This document shows, in pieces, positions 34,909-43,997 of a DNA stretch of 64,000 nucleotides. Numbering within the stretch: the first letter of the stretch is position 1; every line of letters starts with the position of its first letter. Location: assembly GCF_041008525.1 (NCBI RefSeq), contig NZ_JBFLUG010000003.1, forward strand, positions 99,631-163,630. Direction: 5' to 3'. This DNA is from Parafrankia sp041008525 (GTDB lineage Bacteria > Actinomycetota > Actinomycetes > Frankiales > Frankiaceae). Both the position numbers and the translations under genes were made by a program. The notes beneath the pieces were generated by a model. The model worked only from the letters and a program-made list of their open reading frames with translations. It was not told the DNA's origin and did no database searches.

Positions 34909-35688
34909 GTGCGGGTGGGTTCGTTCAACGCGATGCACGGCCTGTCCCTCGCCGACGGCCGGGTCGAGGTGGACCGCTTCACCGCCGCGATCGCCGACCT
35001 GGACTGCGACGTCCTCGGTCTGCAGGAGATGGACCTGGCGCAGCCGCGTTCCGGCGGTGGCGACCTGGCCGCCACCGCCGCGACCGCGCTGGGTGCCGCC
35101 GACGGCGGCTGGCTCTTCGCCCCCACCGTCTACGGGACTCCGGGGCACAGCTGGCGGCCAGCCCAGGGCGTCCGGGCCGACGGCGAGCCCGCCTACGGCA
35201 TCGCCCTGGTCAGCCGGCTGCCGGTACGCCGCTGGTGGGTGCTGCCGCTCGGCCGGGCACCGGTGCGCGCGCCGATCCTGATCCCCGGCGGATCACGGCG
35301 GGCGCGCTTGATCCTGCTCGACGACGAGCCGCGGGTGGCGCTGGCGGCCGTCGTCGAGACCCCGGCCGGGCCGCTGACCGTGGTGACGACACACCTGTCG
35401 TTCGCGCCGGGCTGGAACGCCGTCCAGCTGCGCCGGCTGGTCGGGCGGCTGCGCGGGCTCGACGGCCCGGTGCTGCTGCTCGGGGACCTGAATCTGCCCG
35501 GTCGGCTGCCGACCGCGCTCACCGGCTGGCGGCGCCTCGCCGCCCACCGCACCTACCCGGCCCACGCGCCCCGGGTACAGCTCGACCACATGCTCGCCCG
35601 GGGCCCTGTCGGGACGGTCGCGGCCACCGAGGCGCGCCGCACCGCGGTCTCCGACCACCTCGCGCTGCTCGCCGACATCCGCCGCTAG
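34909..35688 (+). CDS. Endonuclease/exonuclease/phosphatase (EEP) family hydrolase
   Basis: A 259-residue EEP-fold metallohydrolase with the expected motifs in order: GSFNAMHG (Asn), DVLGLQEMD (metal Glu), VVTTHLSFAPG (His), LLLGDLNLPG (Asp/Asn pair), QLDHMLARG and VSDHLALLAD (catalytic Asp-His). Substrates in this family range from DNA to sphingomyelin and inositol phosphates, so the activity is unspecified. There is no signal peptide. The GTG has no ribosome binding site and may be read leaderless. Its stop codon TAG overlaps the TAG of the convergent adnB gene within the shared CTAG at 35685-35688. Confidence 0.85.
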   Translation: MRVGSFNAMHGLSLADGRVEVDRFTAAIADLDCDVLGLQEMDLAQPRSGGGDLAATAATALGAADGGWLFAPTVYGTPGHSWRPAQGVRADGEPAYGIALVSRLPVRRWWVLPLGRAPVRAPILIPGGSRRARLILLDDEPRVALAAVVETPAGPLTVVTTHLSFAPGWNAVQLRRLVGRLRGLDGPVLLLGDLNLPGRLPTALTGWRRLAAHRTYPAHAPRVQLDHMLARGPVGTVAATEARRTAVSDHLALLADIRR

Positions 35689-38600
35689 GGGTCGTCCCGG
35701 CGACCGGACAGCAGCGCGACGATCTCGGGCTCGCCCAGCAGTTCCGGGCGGACGATCTCGCCGGAGGTCACGTAGAAGTAGGACGCCTCGACGTCCGCCA
35801 CGGGCACCCCGCGCACCCGGGCCCAGGCGACCCGGTAGACGGAGAGCTGGGTCGGGTCGGCGGGCTCCGAGCCGGTCTTCCAGTCGACGACCTCCCAACG
35901 ACCGCCGCCCAGGTCGTAGACGGCGTCGATCCGCCCGCGGACGGCCCGCCCGCCGATCATCACCTCGAACGGGGCCTCGACGGCGAACGGCCGGCGCGCC
36001 CCGTACGGCCCGGTCAGGAAGGCCTCCTGCAGGCCGGACAGGTCGTGGTCGTCCAGGGTGGCGGCGTCGGCGGCGCCGGGGAGATCCTCCACGTCGATCA
36101 GCGGCCGCTGGTCGAAGATCTCCTCCACCCACGCGTGGAAACGGGTGCCGCGGCGGGCCTGCGGCACCGGCCGGCGCGGCACGGGCCGGGCCAGGTCGCG
36201 GGCGAACTCGGCCGGGTCGGCGCGCATCCGCACGATCTCGGACGCCGTCAGGCTGGCCGGCAGGGCGACGTCCCGGACGGGGCTGCGGGCGGCGCGTTCC
36301 TCGGCGAGCAGCAGCGCGGCCTCGCGGTCGAACTCGGCGAGCTGCGCCCGTTCCCGGGCGGTCATCCCGGCCAGGTCGTCCGGCGGCGGTGCCTGGCCGG
36401 CGCGGAGCAGCTCCAGGGTCTGCCGGACGGCGTCCGCGGCCGCCTGCCGGCGCGCGAACGCGACCGGCTCGTAGGGCACCGGCCAGGTGAACTCCGGCGG
36501 GACGGCCAGTTCGGGGTTCCCGCCCGGCGGCGGTTCGGCGGCCCAGACGTCCACCTGCCCGTGACCGGCCACGGCATGGTCGTGCAGCTCGGTGAGGAAC
36601 ACGGAGGGACCACGCCGGGTGCGCTGGGTGGGCCCCCACCAGTGGCCGCTGCCGAGCAGTACCGACTTCGCCCGGGTGAAGGCGACGTAGGCCAGCCGGC
36701 GCTCCTCGCGTTCCTGGTAGCCCCGGCAGTCCTCGTCGAAGGCCACCAGCGCGGCCTTCGAGTCGCCGACCGTGTAGGACGGCAGCTCGTCCGCGTCGCC
36801 GCGCAGCGGGGTCGGCAGCGCGCCGGGCGACGTCGTCCACCTGTCCCGCACCGTGAGGTCGGGGAAGACCCGCCGGCTCAGGTCCGGCACCGCGACGACC
36901 TCCCATTCGAGGCCCTTCGCCCGGTGCACCGTCATGAGCGCGACAGCGTCCGCGCCGGTCGGGCCGGTGATGTCCAGGCCCCGCTCGTGCTCGCGGGCGG
37001 CCCGCAGGAAGGCGAGGAACGACGTCAGCGAGTTCGGGCCGTCGGGGTCGTCGAAGTCGGCGGCGGCGTCCAGGAAGGACGCCAGGTTCTCCCGCCGGCG
37101 GGCCGCGACCGCCTTCGGGCTGGCGGCCAGCTCGACATCCAGGCCGATCGTGGAGATCACCCGGTGCAGCAGGTCGAGCAGGCCGTCACCGACATGCGCG
37201 CGCAGCGCCGCCAGCTCGGCACCGAGGCGGGCCACCCGCTCCCGTCCCGGCGCGGAGATCTCGTCTCCGGCGTCGAGCAGGGCGTCCGCGAGCGAGACGA
37301 CGTCGCAGGGATCAACACCCGCGACGGCCTCGGCCAGCGGATCGGTGCCGTCCCCCCGCGCGGCCTCGGCACGGTCCGCCGCCGCCCCGCCGACGGTCAA
37401 CAGGCCGCGGGCCCGGCGGCCGAGCGCCGCCAGGTCCCGCGGCCCGAGCCGCACCCGCGGGCCGGTGAGCAGCCGGACGAGCGCCGCGTTCGCGATCGGC
37501 GAGTCGAGCACCTCCAGGACGGTGACGACGTCGGCGACCTCCGGCAGGTCCAGCAGGCCGGCGAGGCCGACGACCTCGACGGGCAGCCCGGCCGCCGTCA
37601 GCGCCGTGTGCAGTGCCCGGACATCCGACCGGGCCCGCACCAGCACGGCCATGTTCCCGGGCTTCTCCCCCGCCGCGACCAGCTCCGCCAGTCGGGCGGC
37701 GACCCAGGCGACCTCCTGCGCCCAGCTCCCGTGCAGCGCCACCAGGGTCCGCCCGGCCTCGACGACGTCGGCCCGGGGCCGCAGCTCCACGACGTGGTGA
37801 CGGGCCCGCAGCGGGGCGGCGACGTCGTTCGCGAGGACGAGCAGCCGGCCGCCGCTGCGCTGGTTCACTGACAGCCGGTAGCGGGCGGCCAGCGAGCCGT
37901 CGGCGCGCGGGAAGTGCTCCGGGAAGTTGTCGAGGTTCGCGACCGAGGCCCCGCGCCAGCCGTAGATCGCCTGGCAGGGGTCACCGACCGCGGTCACCGG
38001 ATGGCCGTCGCCGAACAGGCCCGCCAGCATCGTCCGCTGGGCCACGGAGGTGTCCTGGTACTCGTCCAGCAGCACGACGCCGGCCCGCTGGCGCTCGGCG
38101 GCGCCCACCTGCGGGATGTCGCGCGCCAGCCGGGCGGCGAAGGTGACCTGGTCGCCGAAGTCGAGGACGTCACGCGCCCGCCGGGCGGCCCGGTAGTCGG
38201 CGACCAGCCCGGCGAGCTCGCGCCGCGCCCGCGCGGTGGACGCCATCCGGCGCAGCTCCTTGCGCAGCGTCTTCGTCCCCGGACGCAGCGCGGCCGATTC
38301 CAGCGCGGCCAGTGCGCGCTCGAACATGCCGGCGTCGAAGGCCATCAGGTCGTCCGCGGAGACCAGGTGCTCGCTCATCTCGCCGTCCAGGGCGACGAGG
38401 TCGGCGACGAGGGCCGGCAGCGACCGGCTCAGCACCTCCACCCGCCCGCGGTGGGCACGGGCGACCCGGGCGGCGAGCTGGTAGCGGGCCGCCGCGACGA
38501 GCATCCGGGTGTCCGGCTCGAGACCGAGCCGCAGTGCGTGCTCGCCGACGAGCCGGCCGGCGTAGGCGTGGTAGGTGCTGATCGTCGGCTCGTCCGCGCC

Positions 38601-39041
38601 CGCCGCGTCGTCCTGGGCACCGGCAGACCCGGCAGGCCCGGCGGAGTCGGCGGGGCCCGCGAGCCCGGTCGTGCGGCCGGGGTCGGTGCCGCCGGCGCGG
38701 CGCAGCGCCGTGCGCACCCGTCCGGCCAGCTCGGCAGCCGCCTTGTTCGTGAAGGTGAGGCCCAGCACCCGGCCCGGCTCGACCTGCCGGGTGGCCACCA
38801 GCCAGACCACCCGGGCGGCCATCACGGACGTCTTCCCCGAACCCGCGCCGGCGATGACGACAGCCGGCTCCAGCGGCGCGGTCGCCGCCGCGAGCTGTTC
38901 GTCGGTGTAGGGCACGCCGAGCAGCTCGCGGAGATCCTCGGGGTCGAGCCGGGGTGCGGTGACCTCACCGTCGCCACCGCCGGACGGTGGGCCGAAGCCG
39001 GGAAGCGCCTGCTGCGCGCCTGTGTCGACGACGCCGGTCAA
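35685..39041 (-). CDS. adnB: Helicase-nuclease AdnB subunit
   Basis: An ~1118-residue UvrD-like helicase fused to a RecB-type nuclease. Walker A is AGAGSGKTS, the DExx box is VLLDEYQDTSVAQ, and the C-terminal nuclease has GTRFHAWVEEIFD, GRIDAVYD and VVDWKTGS (PD-(D/E)XK). With the adjacent adnA it should form the AdnAB motor-nuclease that resects double-strand breaks in actinobacteria. I chose TTG 39041: it overlaps the adnA stop by 4 bases (TTGA) and has GGAG ~14-17 bases upstream, indicating translational coupling. The longer frame would run deep into adnA. Its 3' end shares a CTAG with the convergent EEP gene. Confidence 0.9.
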   Translation of the reverse strand: MTGVVDTGAQQALPGFGPPSGGGDGEVTAPRLDPEDLRELLGVPYTDEQLAAATAPLEPAVVIAGAGSGKTSVMAARVVWLVATRQVEPGRVLGLTFTNKAAAELAGRVRTALRRAGGTDPGRTTGLAGPADSAGPAGSAGAQDDAAGADEPTISTYHAYAGRLVGEHALRLGLEPDTRMLVAAARYQLAARVARAHRGRVEVLSRSLPALVADLVALDGEMSEHLVSADDLMAFDAGMFERALAALESAALRPGTKTLRKELRRMASTARARRELAGLVADYRAARRARDVLDFGDQVTFAARLARDIPQVGAAERQRAGVVLLDEYQDTSVAQRTMLAGLFGDGHPVTAVGDPCQAIYGWRGASVANLDNFPEHFPRADGSLAARYRLSVNQRSGGRLLVLANDVAAPLRARHHVVELRPRADVVEAGRTLVALHGSWAQEVAWVAARLAELVAAGEKPGNMAVLVRARSDVRALHTALTAAGLPVEVVGLAGLLDLPEVADVVTVLEVLDSPIANAALVRLLTGPRVRLGPRDLAALGRRARGLLTVGGAAADRAEAARGDGTDPLAEAVAGVDPCDVVSLADALLDAGDEISAPGRERVARLGAELAALRAHVGDGLLDLLHRVISTIGLDVELAASPKAVAARRRENLASFLDAAADFDDPDGPNSLTSFLAFLRAAREHERGLDITGPTGADAVALMTVHRAKGLEWEVVAVPDLSRRVFPDLTVRDRWTTSPGALPTPLRGDADELPSYTVGDSKAALVAFDEDCRGYQEREERRLAYVAFTRAKSVLLGSGHWWGPTQRTRRGPSVFLTELHDHAVAGHGQVDVWAAEPPPGGNPELAVPPEFTWPVPYEPVAFARRQAAADAVRQTLELLRAGQAPPPDDLAGMTARERAQLAEFDREAALLLAEERAARSPVRDVALPASLTASEIVRMRADPAEFARDLARPVPRRPVPQARRGTRFHAWVEEIFDQRPLIDVEDLPGAADAATLDDHDLSGLQEAFLTGPYGARRPFAVEAPFEVMIGGRAVRGRIDAVYDLGGGRWEVVDWKTGSEPADPTQLSVYRVAWARVRGVPVADVEASYFYVTSGEIVRPELLGEPEIVALLSGRRDDP

Positions 39042-42000
39042 TCGATCACCTGCTCTCCCTCCGGCCGCGCCGGGCAGCACCGACGGAACGAACACATGGT
39101 GCACGCATCGTCTGGAACAGGCCGGAACGACTCGGTGGTGACGGTCTCCACGGCGGTCTCCAGCAGGTCGTCGATCCACGCCCGCCCGGCGGGAAGCGCC
39201 TCCTGGCGCTGCACTTCGGGCGGCGCGGGTTCCTCGCCGGGCAGGCGGGGCCCCAGGCTCTCCCCGCCCGTGTCCCGCCGGAGCTGGACCAGCTCCGCCC
39301 CGCCCGGCACCGCTGCCGCCGGACCGGACAAGTCGTCGCCACCGGGCGGCGGCTCACCAACGCCCGGCTGTCCGTCACCGCCGGACGGGCCGTCGCGGCG
39401 GCGGGTCTTGTCGAGCACCTGGTCGAGCGCACCCTCCCGGACGGCGAGCTGGTAGCTCCCGAGCTGGGCGTGGGTCTGCAGGTCGCGCCGGCTGGGCGCC
39501 GCGCGGCCTGTCTTGAAGTCGACGACGTGCACCCGGCCGGCGTCGTCGACTTCGACCCGATCGATGAAACCGCGCAGCCGGACCACCCGGCCGGCCACCG
39601 CCAGGTCGCAGGAGAAGCGCACCTCGGAGGCCACGACCTCGCGCCGGCGGGCGGCGTGCCAGTCCAGGAAGCGACGCAGCGCCTCCCGGGCGGCGGACCG
39701 CTCCTGCTCGGACCGCCACCGCGCGTCGAACTCCAGGTGCCGCCACACCAGGTCGAGCCGGGCGTCGAGGGCATCCATCGACGGGGCGGTGCGGCCGCTC
39801 GACACCTCGTCGGCGAGGGCGTGCACCACCTTGCCGAAGCCCTGCGCCGCCGAGGCCGCCTCGGCCGCGTTCGCCTCGTGCTCGAGGAACCAGCGCAGGC
39901 CACATGCGGCCAGGCTCGACAGTGAGGACCCGGAGAGCCGGATCGGACCGTCCGGCGGAACGACCGGCACCGGCGAGGTGGTGACGTCCACCAGCCCCCA
40001 CCATCGCCTGGGGTCGGCGGCGGGGACCAGCGGGCGCCCGGCACCGTCCCCGGTGGCCGCGAGTGCGGCGAGGCGCACCGCGGCCGCGGCCCGCACGGCT
40101 GCCGAGGCCTCCGGGTCGACGGTCAGCCGGCGCAGCGCGGCTACCAGGCCGACCAGCGTGAGCGGCCGGGCCGGGCGGACCCGGACGTTCTCCACCTGCA
40201 CGCCGAGCTCGCCGAGAAACCGGCTGGGCTGCTCCCCGTCGTCGTCGGCGCCGTCCACCGCCGTCACCACGAGCCGACGACGGGCCCGGGTGATCGCCAC
40301 GTAGAACAGGCGGCGCTCGTCGGCGAGCAGCTCCTCCCTGGTCCGCGGCGGCCGGACGCCCCCACCGCCGCGCCGCGGGGTGTCGAGGGTCTCGGCGGCG
40401 AGCAACGTGTGCCGCGCCCGCAGGTCGGGCCAGACGCCGTCCTGCACCCCGCAGATGACCACGACCTCCCACTCCAGGCCCTTGGAGCGGTGCGCGGTCA
40501 GCAGCCGCACGGTTGCGGGGCGGCCGGCCCGGGCTGTCTCCGTGTCCGGCGCGATCTGCTGCCGGGTGAGCTCGCCGACGACGGAGGCCACGCCGAAACC
40601 GGGCCCCCGCCGCGCACCGAGGCGGCCCACCGCCTCGAACAGCGCGACCACAGCGTCGAGATCACGGTCGGCCGACCGGCCAGCGGCCCCGCCGGCCGTC
40701 GAGACGCGCTCCAGCCTGGGGCCCCATTCGCTGGCTGTCCACAGCGTCCACAGCGCGTCCTCGGGGGCGGCACCGCGGCGCAGCTCGGCGCGCACGGTCC
40801 GCAGCAGGCGCCCGAGCCGGCGGGCCGGGGCCGCGATGTCGTCCGGGATCGTGAGCAGCATCCGCTCCGGGTCCGCCACCGCCGCACGCAGCAGCTCGGC
40901 GGACGACGCTGCTGTCCCCGCCAGCAGGCCCGCAGGGCTGGCCGTGTCGGCAGCGGACTCCCTGTCAGCAGCGGGCTCCCCGCCAGCAGCGTGCTCGTGG
41001 TCGGCAGCAAACTCCGTGTCGTCGGCGGCGCTGTCCATGCCGGCGGTGCTGTCCATGCCGGCGGCGCGGGCTGCCGCGTCGAAGGCCCGCAGCTCGCGGC
41101 CGAGGGCACGCAGGCCGGCCGGATCGGCACCCCCCAGCGGCGAGGTGAGCAGCGCGCGCGCCGTCTCCGGCGTCAGGTGGACGGACGGCTCGTCCGCGCA
41201 GCGCAGCGCCGTCAGGAGCAGCTGCGCGGCCGGCTCCCGCGCGGCCGGCAGGTCGCCGCCCGCGACGCTCACCGGGACCCCGGAGGCCGTCAGCACTCGC
41301 CGCAGCAGTCCGAGGCCCGCGGTGGAGCGCACCAGGACGGCCATGTCGTCCCAGCCGACGCCGTTCTCCAGATGCTCCCGCCGCAGCAGCTCGGCGATGG
41401 CCTCCGCCTCGGCGCCCGCCGTGGGGTAGGTGATGGCCGCGACCTGGCCGGGGTCGGTGGTGCTGCCCGCCGGCATGAGATCGCGGTGCGCGCGGATGTA
41501 CCGGACGGGCAGACCCGCCGACGGGAGCCGGGCCGCCACCCGGCGGCTGGCCGCGAGCGGCGCCGGGGCCATCCGCCGGCAGCGGCGCAGCGCGGTGACC
41601 TGGGCGGGCGAACCGTCCCCGTGCGGGAAGCGGGCCGCGAAGTCGAGCAGGCCGCGCACCTCCGCCCCGCGGAAGGAGTAGATCGCCTGGTCGGGGTCAC
41701 CGAAGACGACCAGGTCGCCGCCACCGCCGGCGACGGCGGTGAGCAGCCGCTCCTGGGCCGGGTCGGTGTCCTGGTACTCGTCGACGAAGACCGCCCGGTA
41801 GCGACGGCGTAGGGCGGTGCGGACGTCCGCGTCGGCGGCGAGGACGGCCGCACTGTGCACCAGGTCGGCGTAGTCGATCGCACCTTCGGCGCCGAGGGCG
41901 TCGAGATAGTCGCCGTAGAACTCGGCCACGGCCACCCAGTCGGCCCGGCCCGTCCGCCGGCCGATCCGGGCAAGCGCCGGCGGGTCGACGCCGACCTCCC

Positions 42001-42544
42001 GGGCCCGGGCCATGAGCATCCGGACCTCTTCGGCGAAGCCGCGGGTGGTCAGCGCGGCGGCAAGGGTGTCGGGCCAGACGGGACGCCCCAGTTCCCGCGA
42101 GCCTTCGAGCAGGTCGCGCAGCCGGGCGTCCTGCTCGGGGCCGGACAGCAGCCGGAAGCCGCCGAGCGGGGTGTCGGCACCGTGAGCACGCAGCAGCGCG
42201 AGGCACCAGGCGTGGAACGTCCACGCCGGCGGGCCGACGGCACCGGCCCCGAGCCGGACGGCGAACCGTTCCCGCAGGTGGCGGGCGGCCCGGCGGCTGA
42301 ACGTGAGCACCAGTAACGAGGCCGGGTCGGCGCCCGCCTCGACGCGCCGGGCGACCGCCTCCACCAGCGTCGTCGTCTTCCCCGTGCCGGGCCCGGCGAG
42401 GACCAGGAGGGGGCCACCGGCGTGTCCCACCACCTCGCCCTGCGCACCGTCCAACACGATGGGTGACGCCACCGGCGCCGGCGGTGCCACCAGACGGAAC
42501 GATCGCCTGGACGGGTGGCGGGTGACGGGCGGCACGGTGACCAC
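39038..42544 (-). CDS. adnA: Helicase-nuclease AdnA subunit
   Basis: An ~1168-residue partner of AdnB. It has an N-terminal UvrD-like motor (Walker A AGPGTGKTTT, DExx box VFVDEYQDTDPAQ, LTAHRSKGLEWEVV) and a C-terminal nuclease with FIDRVEVDDAGRVHVVDFKTG. The terminal CTMCSFRRCC, together with an upstream cysteine, resembles the iron-sulfur cluster of AddB/Cas4 nucleases. An Ala/Asp/Glu-rich insertion with AGMDS repeats lies within the helicase region (plus-strand nt ~40915-41070). The frame is open to 42655, but that would leave only 2 bases to the divergent SDR start; GTG 42544 is my estimate. Nearby alternatives are GTG 42556 and 42535. Confidence 0.88.
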   Translation of the reverse strand: MVTVPPVTRHPSRRSFRLVAPPAPVASPIVLDGAQGEVVGHAGGPLLVLAGPGTGKTTTLVEAVARRVEAGADPASLLVLTFSRRAARHLRERFAVRLGAGAVGPPAWTFHAWCLALLRAHGADTPLGGFRLLSGPEQDARLRDLLEGSRELGRPVWPDTLAAALTTRGFAEEVRMLMARAREVGVDPPALARIGRRTGRADWVAVAEFYGDYLDALGAEGAIDYADLVHSAAVLAADADVRTALRRRYRAVFVDEYQDTDPAQERLLTAVAGGGGDLVVFGDPDQAIYSFRGAEVRGLLDFAARFPHGDGSPAQVTALRRCRRMAPAPLAASRRVAARLPSAGLPVRYIRAHRDLMPAGSTTDPGQVAAITYPTAGAEAEAIAELLRREHLENGVGWDDMAVLVRSTAGLGLLRRVLTASGVPVSVAGGDLPAAREPAAQLLLTALRCADEPSVHLTPETARALLTSPLGGADPAGLRALGRELRAFDAAARAAGMDSTAGMDSAADDTEFAADHEHAAGGEPAADRESAADTASPAGLLAGTAASSAELLRAAVADPERMLLTIPDDIAAPARRLGRLLRTVRAELRRGAAPEDALWTLWTASEWGPRLERVSTAGGAAGRSADRDLDAVVALFEAVGRLGARRGPGFGVASVVGELTRQQIAPDTETARAGRPATVRLLTAHRSKGLEWEVVVICGVQDGVWPDLRARHTLLAAETLDTPRRGGGGVRPPRTREELLADERRLFYVAITRARRRLVVTAVDGADDDGEQPSRFLGELGVQVENVRVRPARPLTLVGLVAALRRLTVDPEASAAVRAAAAVRLAALAATGDGAGRPLVPAADPRRWWGLVDVTTSPVPVVPPDGPIRLSGSSLSSLAACGLRWFLEHEANAAEAASAAQGFGKVVHALADEVSSGRTAPSMDALDARLDLVWRHLEFDARWRSEQERSAAREALRRFLDWHAARRREVVASEVRFSCDLAVAGRVVRLRGFIDRVEVDDAGRVHVVDFKTGRAAPSRRDLQTHAQLGSYQLAVREGALDQVLDKTRRRDGPSGGDGQPGVGEPPPGGDDLSGPAAAVPGGAELVQLRRDTGGESLGPRLPGEEPAPPEVQRQEALPAGRAWIDDLLETAVETVTTESFRPVPDDACTMCSFRRCCPARPEGEQVID

Positions 42545-42657
42545 GCCGCACAGCACATCACGACGCTCTGACAAGATCGCCAACGCATGGCGCGGGAACG
42601 CGGGCCGCACTGCCGCGGAGCCCGCGCCGCGGCGCAGGGACACTTGGAGCAGCAAAG

Positions 42658-43536
42658 ATGAGCACGAATAGCACTAAAGGCGGCGAATCGGATGCCTCGC
42701 GTGCCGTCAACGTGGCACCTTCCCCCGGTATGAGCGAAGGCACGGAAGGCACGGCGCGCCCGGCAGGCACCGATCGGGCCGCGTCCGCGGGACAGTCGGC
42801 ACTCGAGGAGCACGCGGGCCAGGTCGCGCTGGTGACCGGCGCCGCGGCCGGGATCGGGGCCGCCTGCGCACGTCGGCTCGCTGCCGCCGGCGCCTTCGTC
42901 GTCCTCGCCGACCAGGACATCGCCACGGCGAAGGATGTCGCCGCCCAGATCGAGGGCGCCGGGGGCGGTGCCCTGGTCCTGGAGGTGAACGTCGCCGACC
43001 CGGAGTCGGTGCTGGGCGCCGTCCGGACCACTGTGGAGCTCCAGGGCCGCCTCGACCTGGCGGTCAACAACGCCGGCGTGGCCACCGAGCGGGCACCGCT
43101 GGAGGACACCCCGCTGTCCGACTGGGACAGGGTGCTCGCGGTGAATCTCTCCGGGGTCTTCTACAGCCTGCGGGCGGAGATCCCGGCGATGCTCGCGAAC
43201 GGCGGCGGCTCGATCGTCAACATGGCCTCCGTGCTGGGCACCGTCGGCCTCCAGGGAACCCCCGCCTACGTCGCCGCCAAGCACGGCGTCATCGGCCTGA
43301 CCAGGGTGGCGGCGCTGGACAACGCGACCCGCAACATCCGGGTCAACGCGGTGGCACCCGGGTTCATCGACACCGGGATGGTCCACGGGCAGCGCGGCGC
43401 GCGGTTCTTCCAGCCGACGAACCGGCTGGGGACCGCCGACGAGGTCGCCGAGGTCGTCAGCTTCCTGCTGTCGCCCCGGGCCTCACTGGTCACCGGCAGC
43501 GTCTACTCGGCCGACGGCGGATTCACCGCCCGCTGA
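42658..43536 (+). CDS. Short-chain dehydrogenase/reductase
   Basis: A 292-residue classical SDR. The NAD(P) motif TGAAAGIG is at residues 60-67, NNAG at 137-140, and the catalytic Ser191, Tyr204 and Lys208 are all present (MASVLG, YVAAK). The substrate is unknown. The N-terminal ~50 residues are Ala/Ser/Gly-rich and outside the fold. The ATG has GGAG eight bases upstream. The 3' end overlaps the convergent alkyltransferase-like gene by 54 bases. Divergent from adnA, it has no obvious link to repair. Confidence 0.88.
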   Translation: MSTNSTKGGESDASRAVNVAPSPGMSEGTEGTARPAGTDRAASAGQSALEEHAGQVALVTGAAAGIGAACARRLAAAGAFVVLADQDIATAKDVAAQIEGAGGGALVLEVNVADPESVLGAVRTTVELQGRLDLAVNNAGVATERAPLEDTPLSDWDRVLAVNLSGVFYSLRAEIPAMLANGGGSIVNMASVLGTVGLQGTPAYVAAKHGVIGLTRVAALDNATRNIRVNAVAPGFIDTGMVHGQRGARFFQPTNRLGTADEVAEVVSFLLSPRASLVTGSVYSADGGFTAR

Positions 43537-43881
43537 CGCCATCGCCCCGACCTCGCCGGCCTCCTGGGTCTCCTGGGTCTCCTCGGCATCCTCGGTCTCG
43601 CCGACCTCCCCGTCCCAGCGGGCGCGGCCGAGGTCGACCCGGTCGCCGCCGCGGCCCAGCGGCGTGCCGTCGGCCCGCAGCCGCCGCAGGGCCTCGGCCG
43701 GTGCGCTCGGGTTGGGCTCCCCGGACGCCCGGATCACGCGGTGCCACGGGACGTCGTCCTCGTCGCCGAACCGGGCCAGGACGGTCCCCACCGTGCGCGC
43801 GGTGCCAGCACCGACGTACTCGGCGACGTCCCCGTAGGTCATGACCCTGCCTGGGGGGATACGCGCGACGGTGTCCAGCAC
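43483..43881 (-). CDS. Alkyltransferase-like protein (ATL, MGMT family without the reactive cysteine)
   Basis: A 132-residue protein of the O6-alkylguanine-DNA alkyltransferase fold. VARIPPGRVMTYGDVAEYVG is the DNA-binding helix-turn-helix, and the active-site motif reads PWHRVI instead of PCHRVI, so the alkyl-accepting cysteine is replaced by tryptophan. This defines alkyltransferase-like proteins, which flag O6-alkylguanine for nucleotide excision repair. The first ~95 residues are the domain; the remainder is a Glu/Gln/Thr-rich tail encoded by short repeats and antisense to the end of the SDR gene. The GTG at 43881 is the only start in frame and lies just after the moeZ terminator. Confidence 0.9.
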   Translation of the reverse strand: MLDTVARIPPGRVMTYGDVAEYVGAGTARTVGTVLARFGDEDDVPWHRVIRASGEPNPSAPAEALRRLRADGTPLGRGGDRVDLGRARWDGEVGETEDAEETQETQEAGEVGAMASAGGESAVGRVDAAGDQ

Positions 43882-43935
43882 AGCCAGCGCGTAGGGGGTC
43901 GGCGCGCCGCCGGCGTGGATCCGCGCCGCGGCGAC

Positions 43936-43974
43936 GGGTCCGGGCCCGAAGCCAGAAGCTTCGGGCCCGGACCC
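43936..43974 (-). terminator. 17-bp terminator hairpin after moeZ
   Basis: A perfect 17-bp inverted repeat with a 5-base loop, 23 bases downstream of the moeZ stop and ~55 bases upstream of the alkyltransferase-like gene. No T run follows on the minus strand. Confidence 0.8.
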
Positions 43975-43997
43975 GGTCCGCCCGCCGGTGGGGGCGG

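Noticed and set aside
39042..39179. N-terminal extension of AdnB
   Set aside because: It would run about 140 bases into the coding sequence of adnA with no conserved residues; the coupled TTG fits better.
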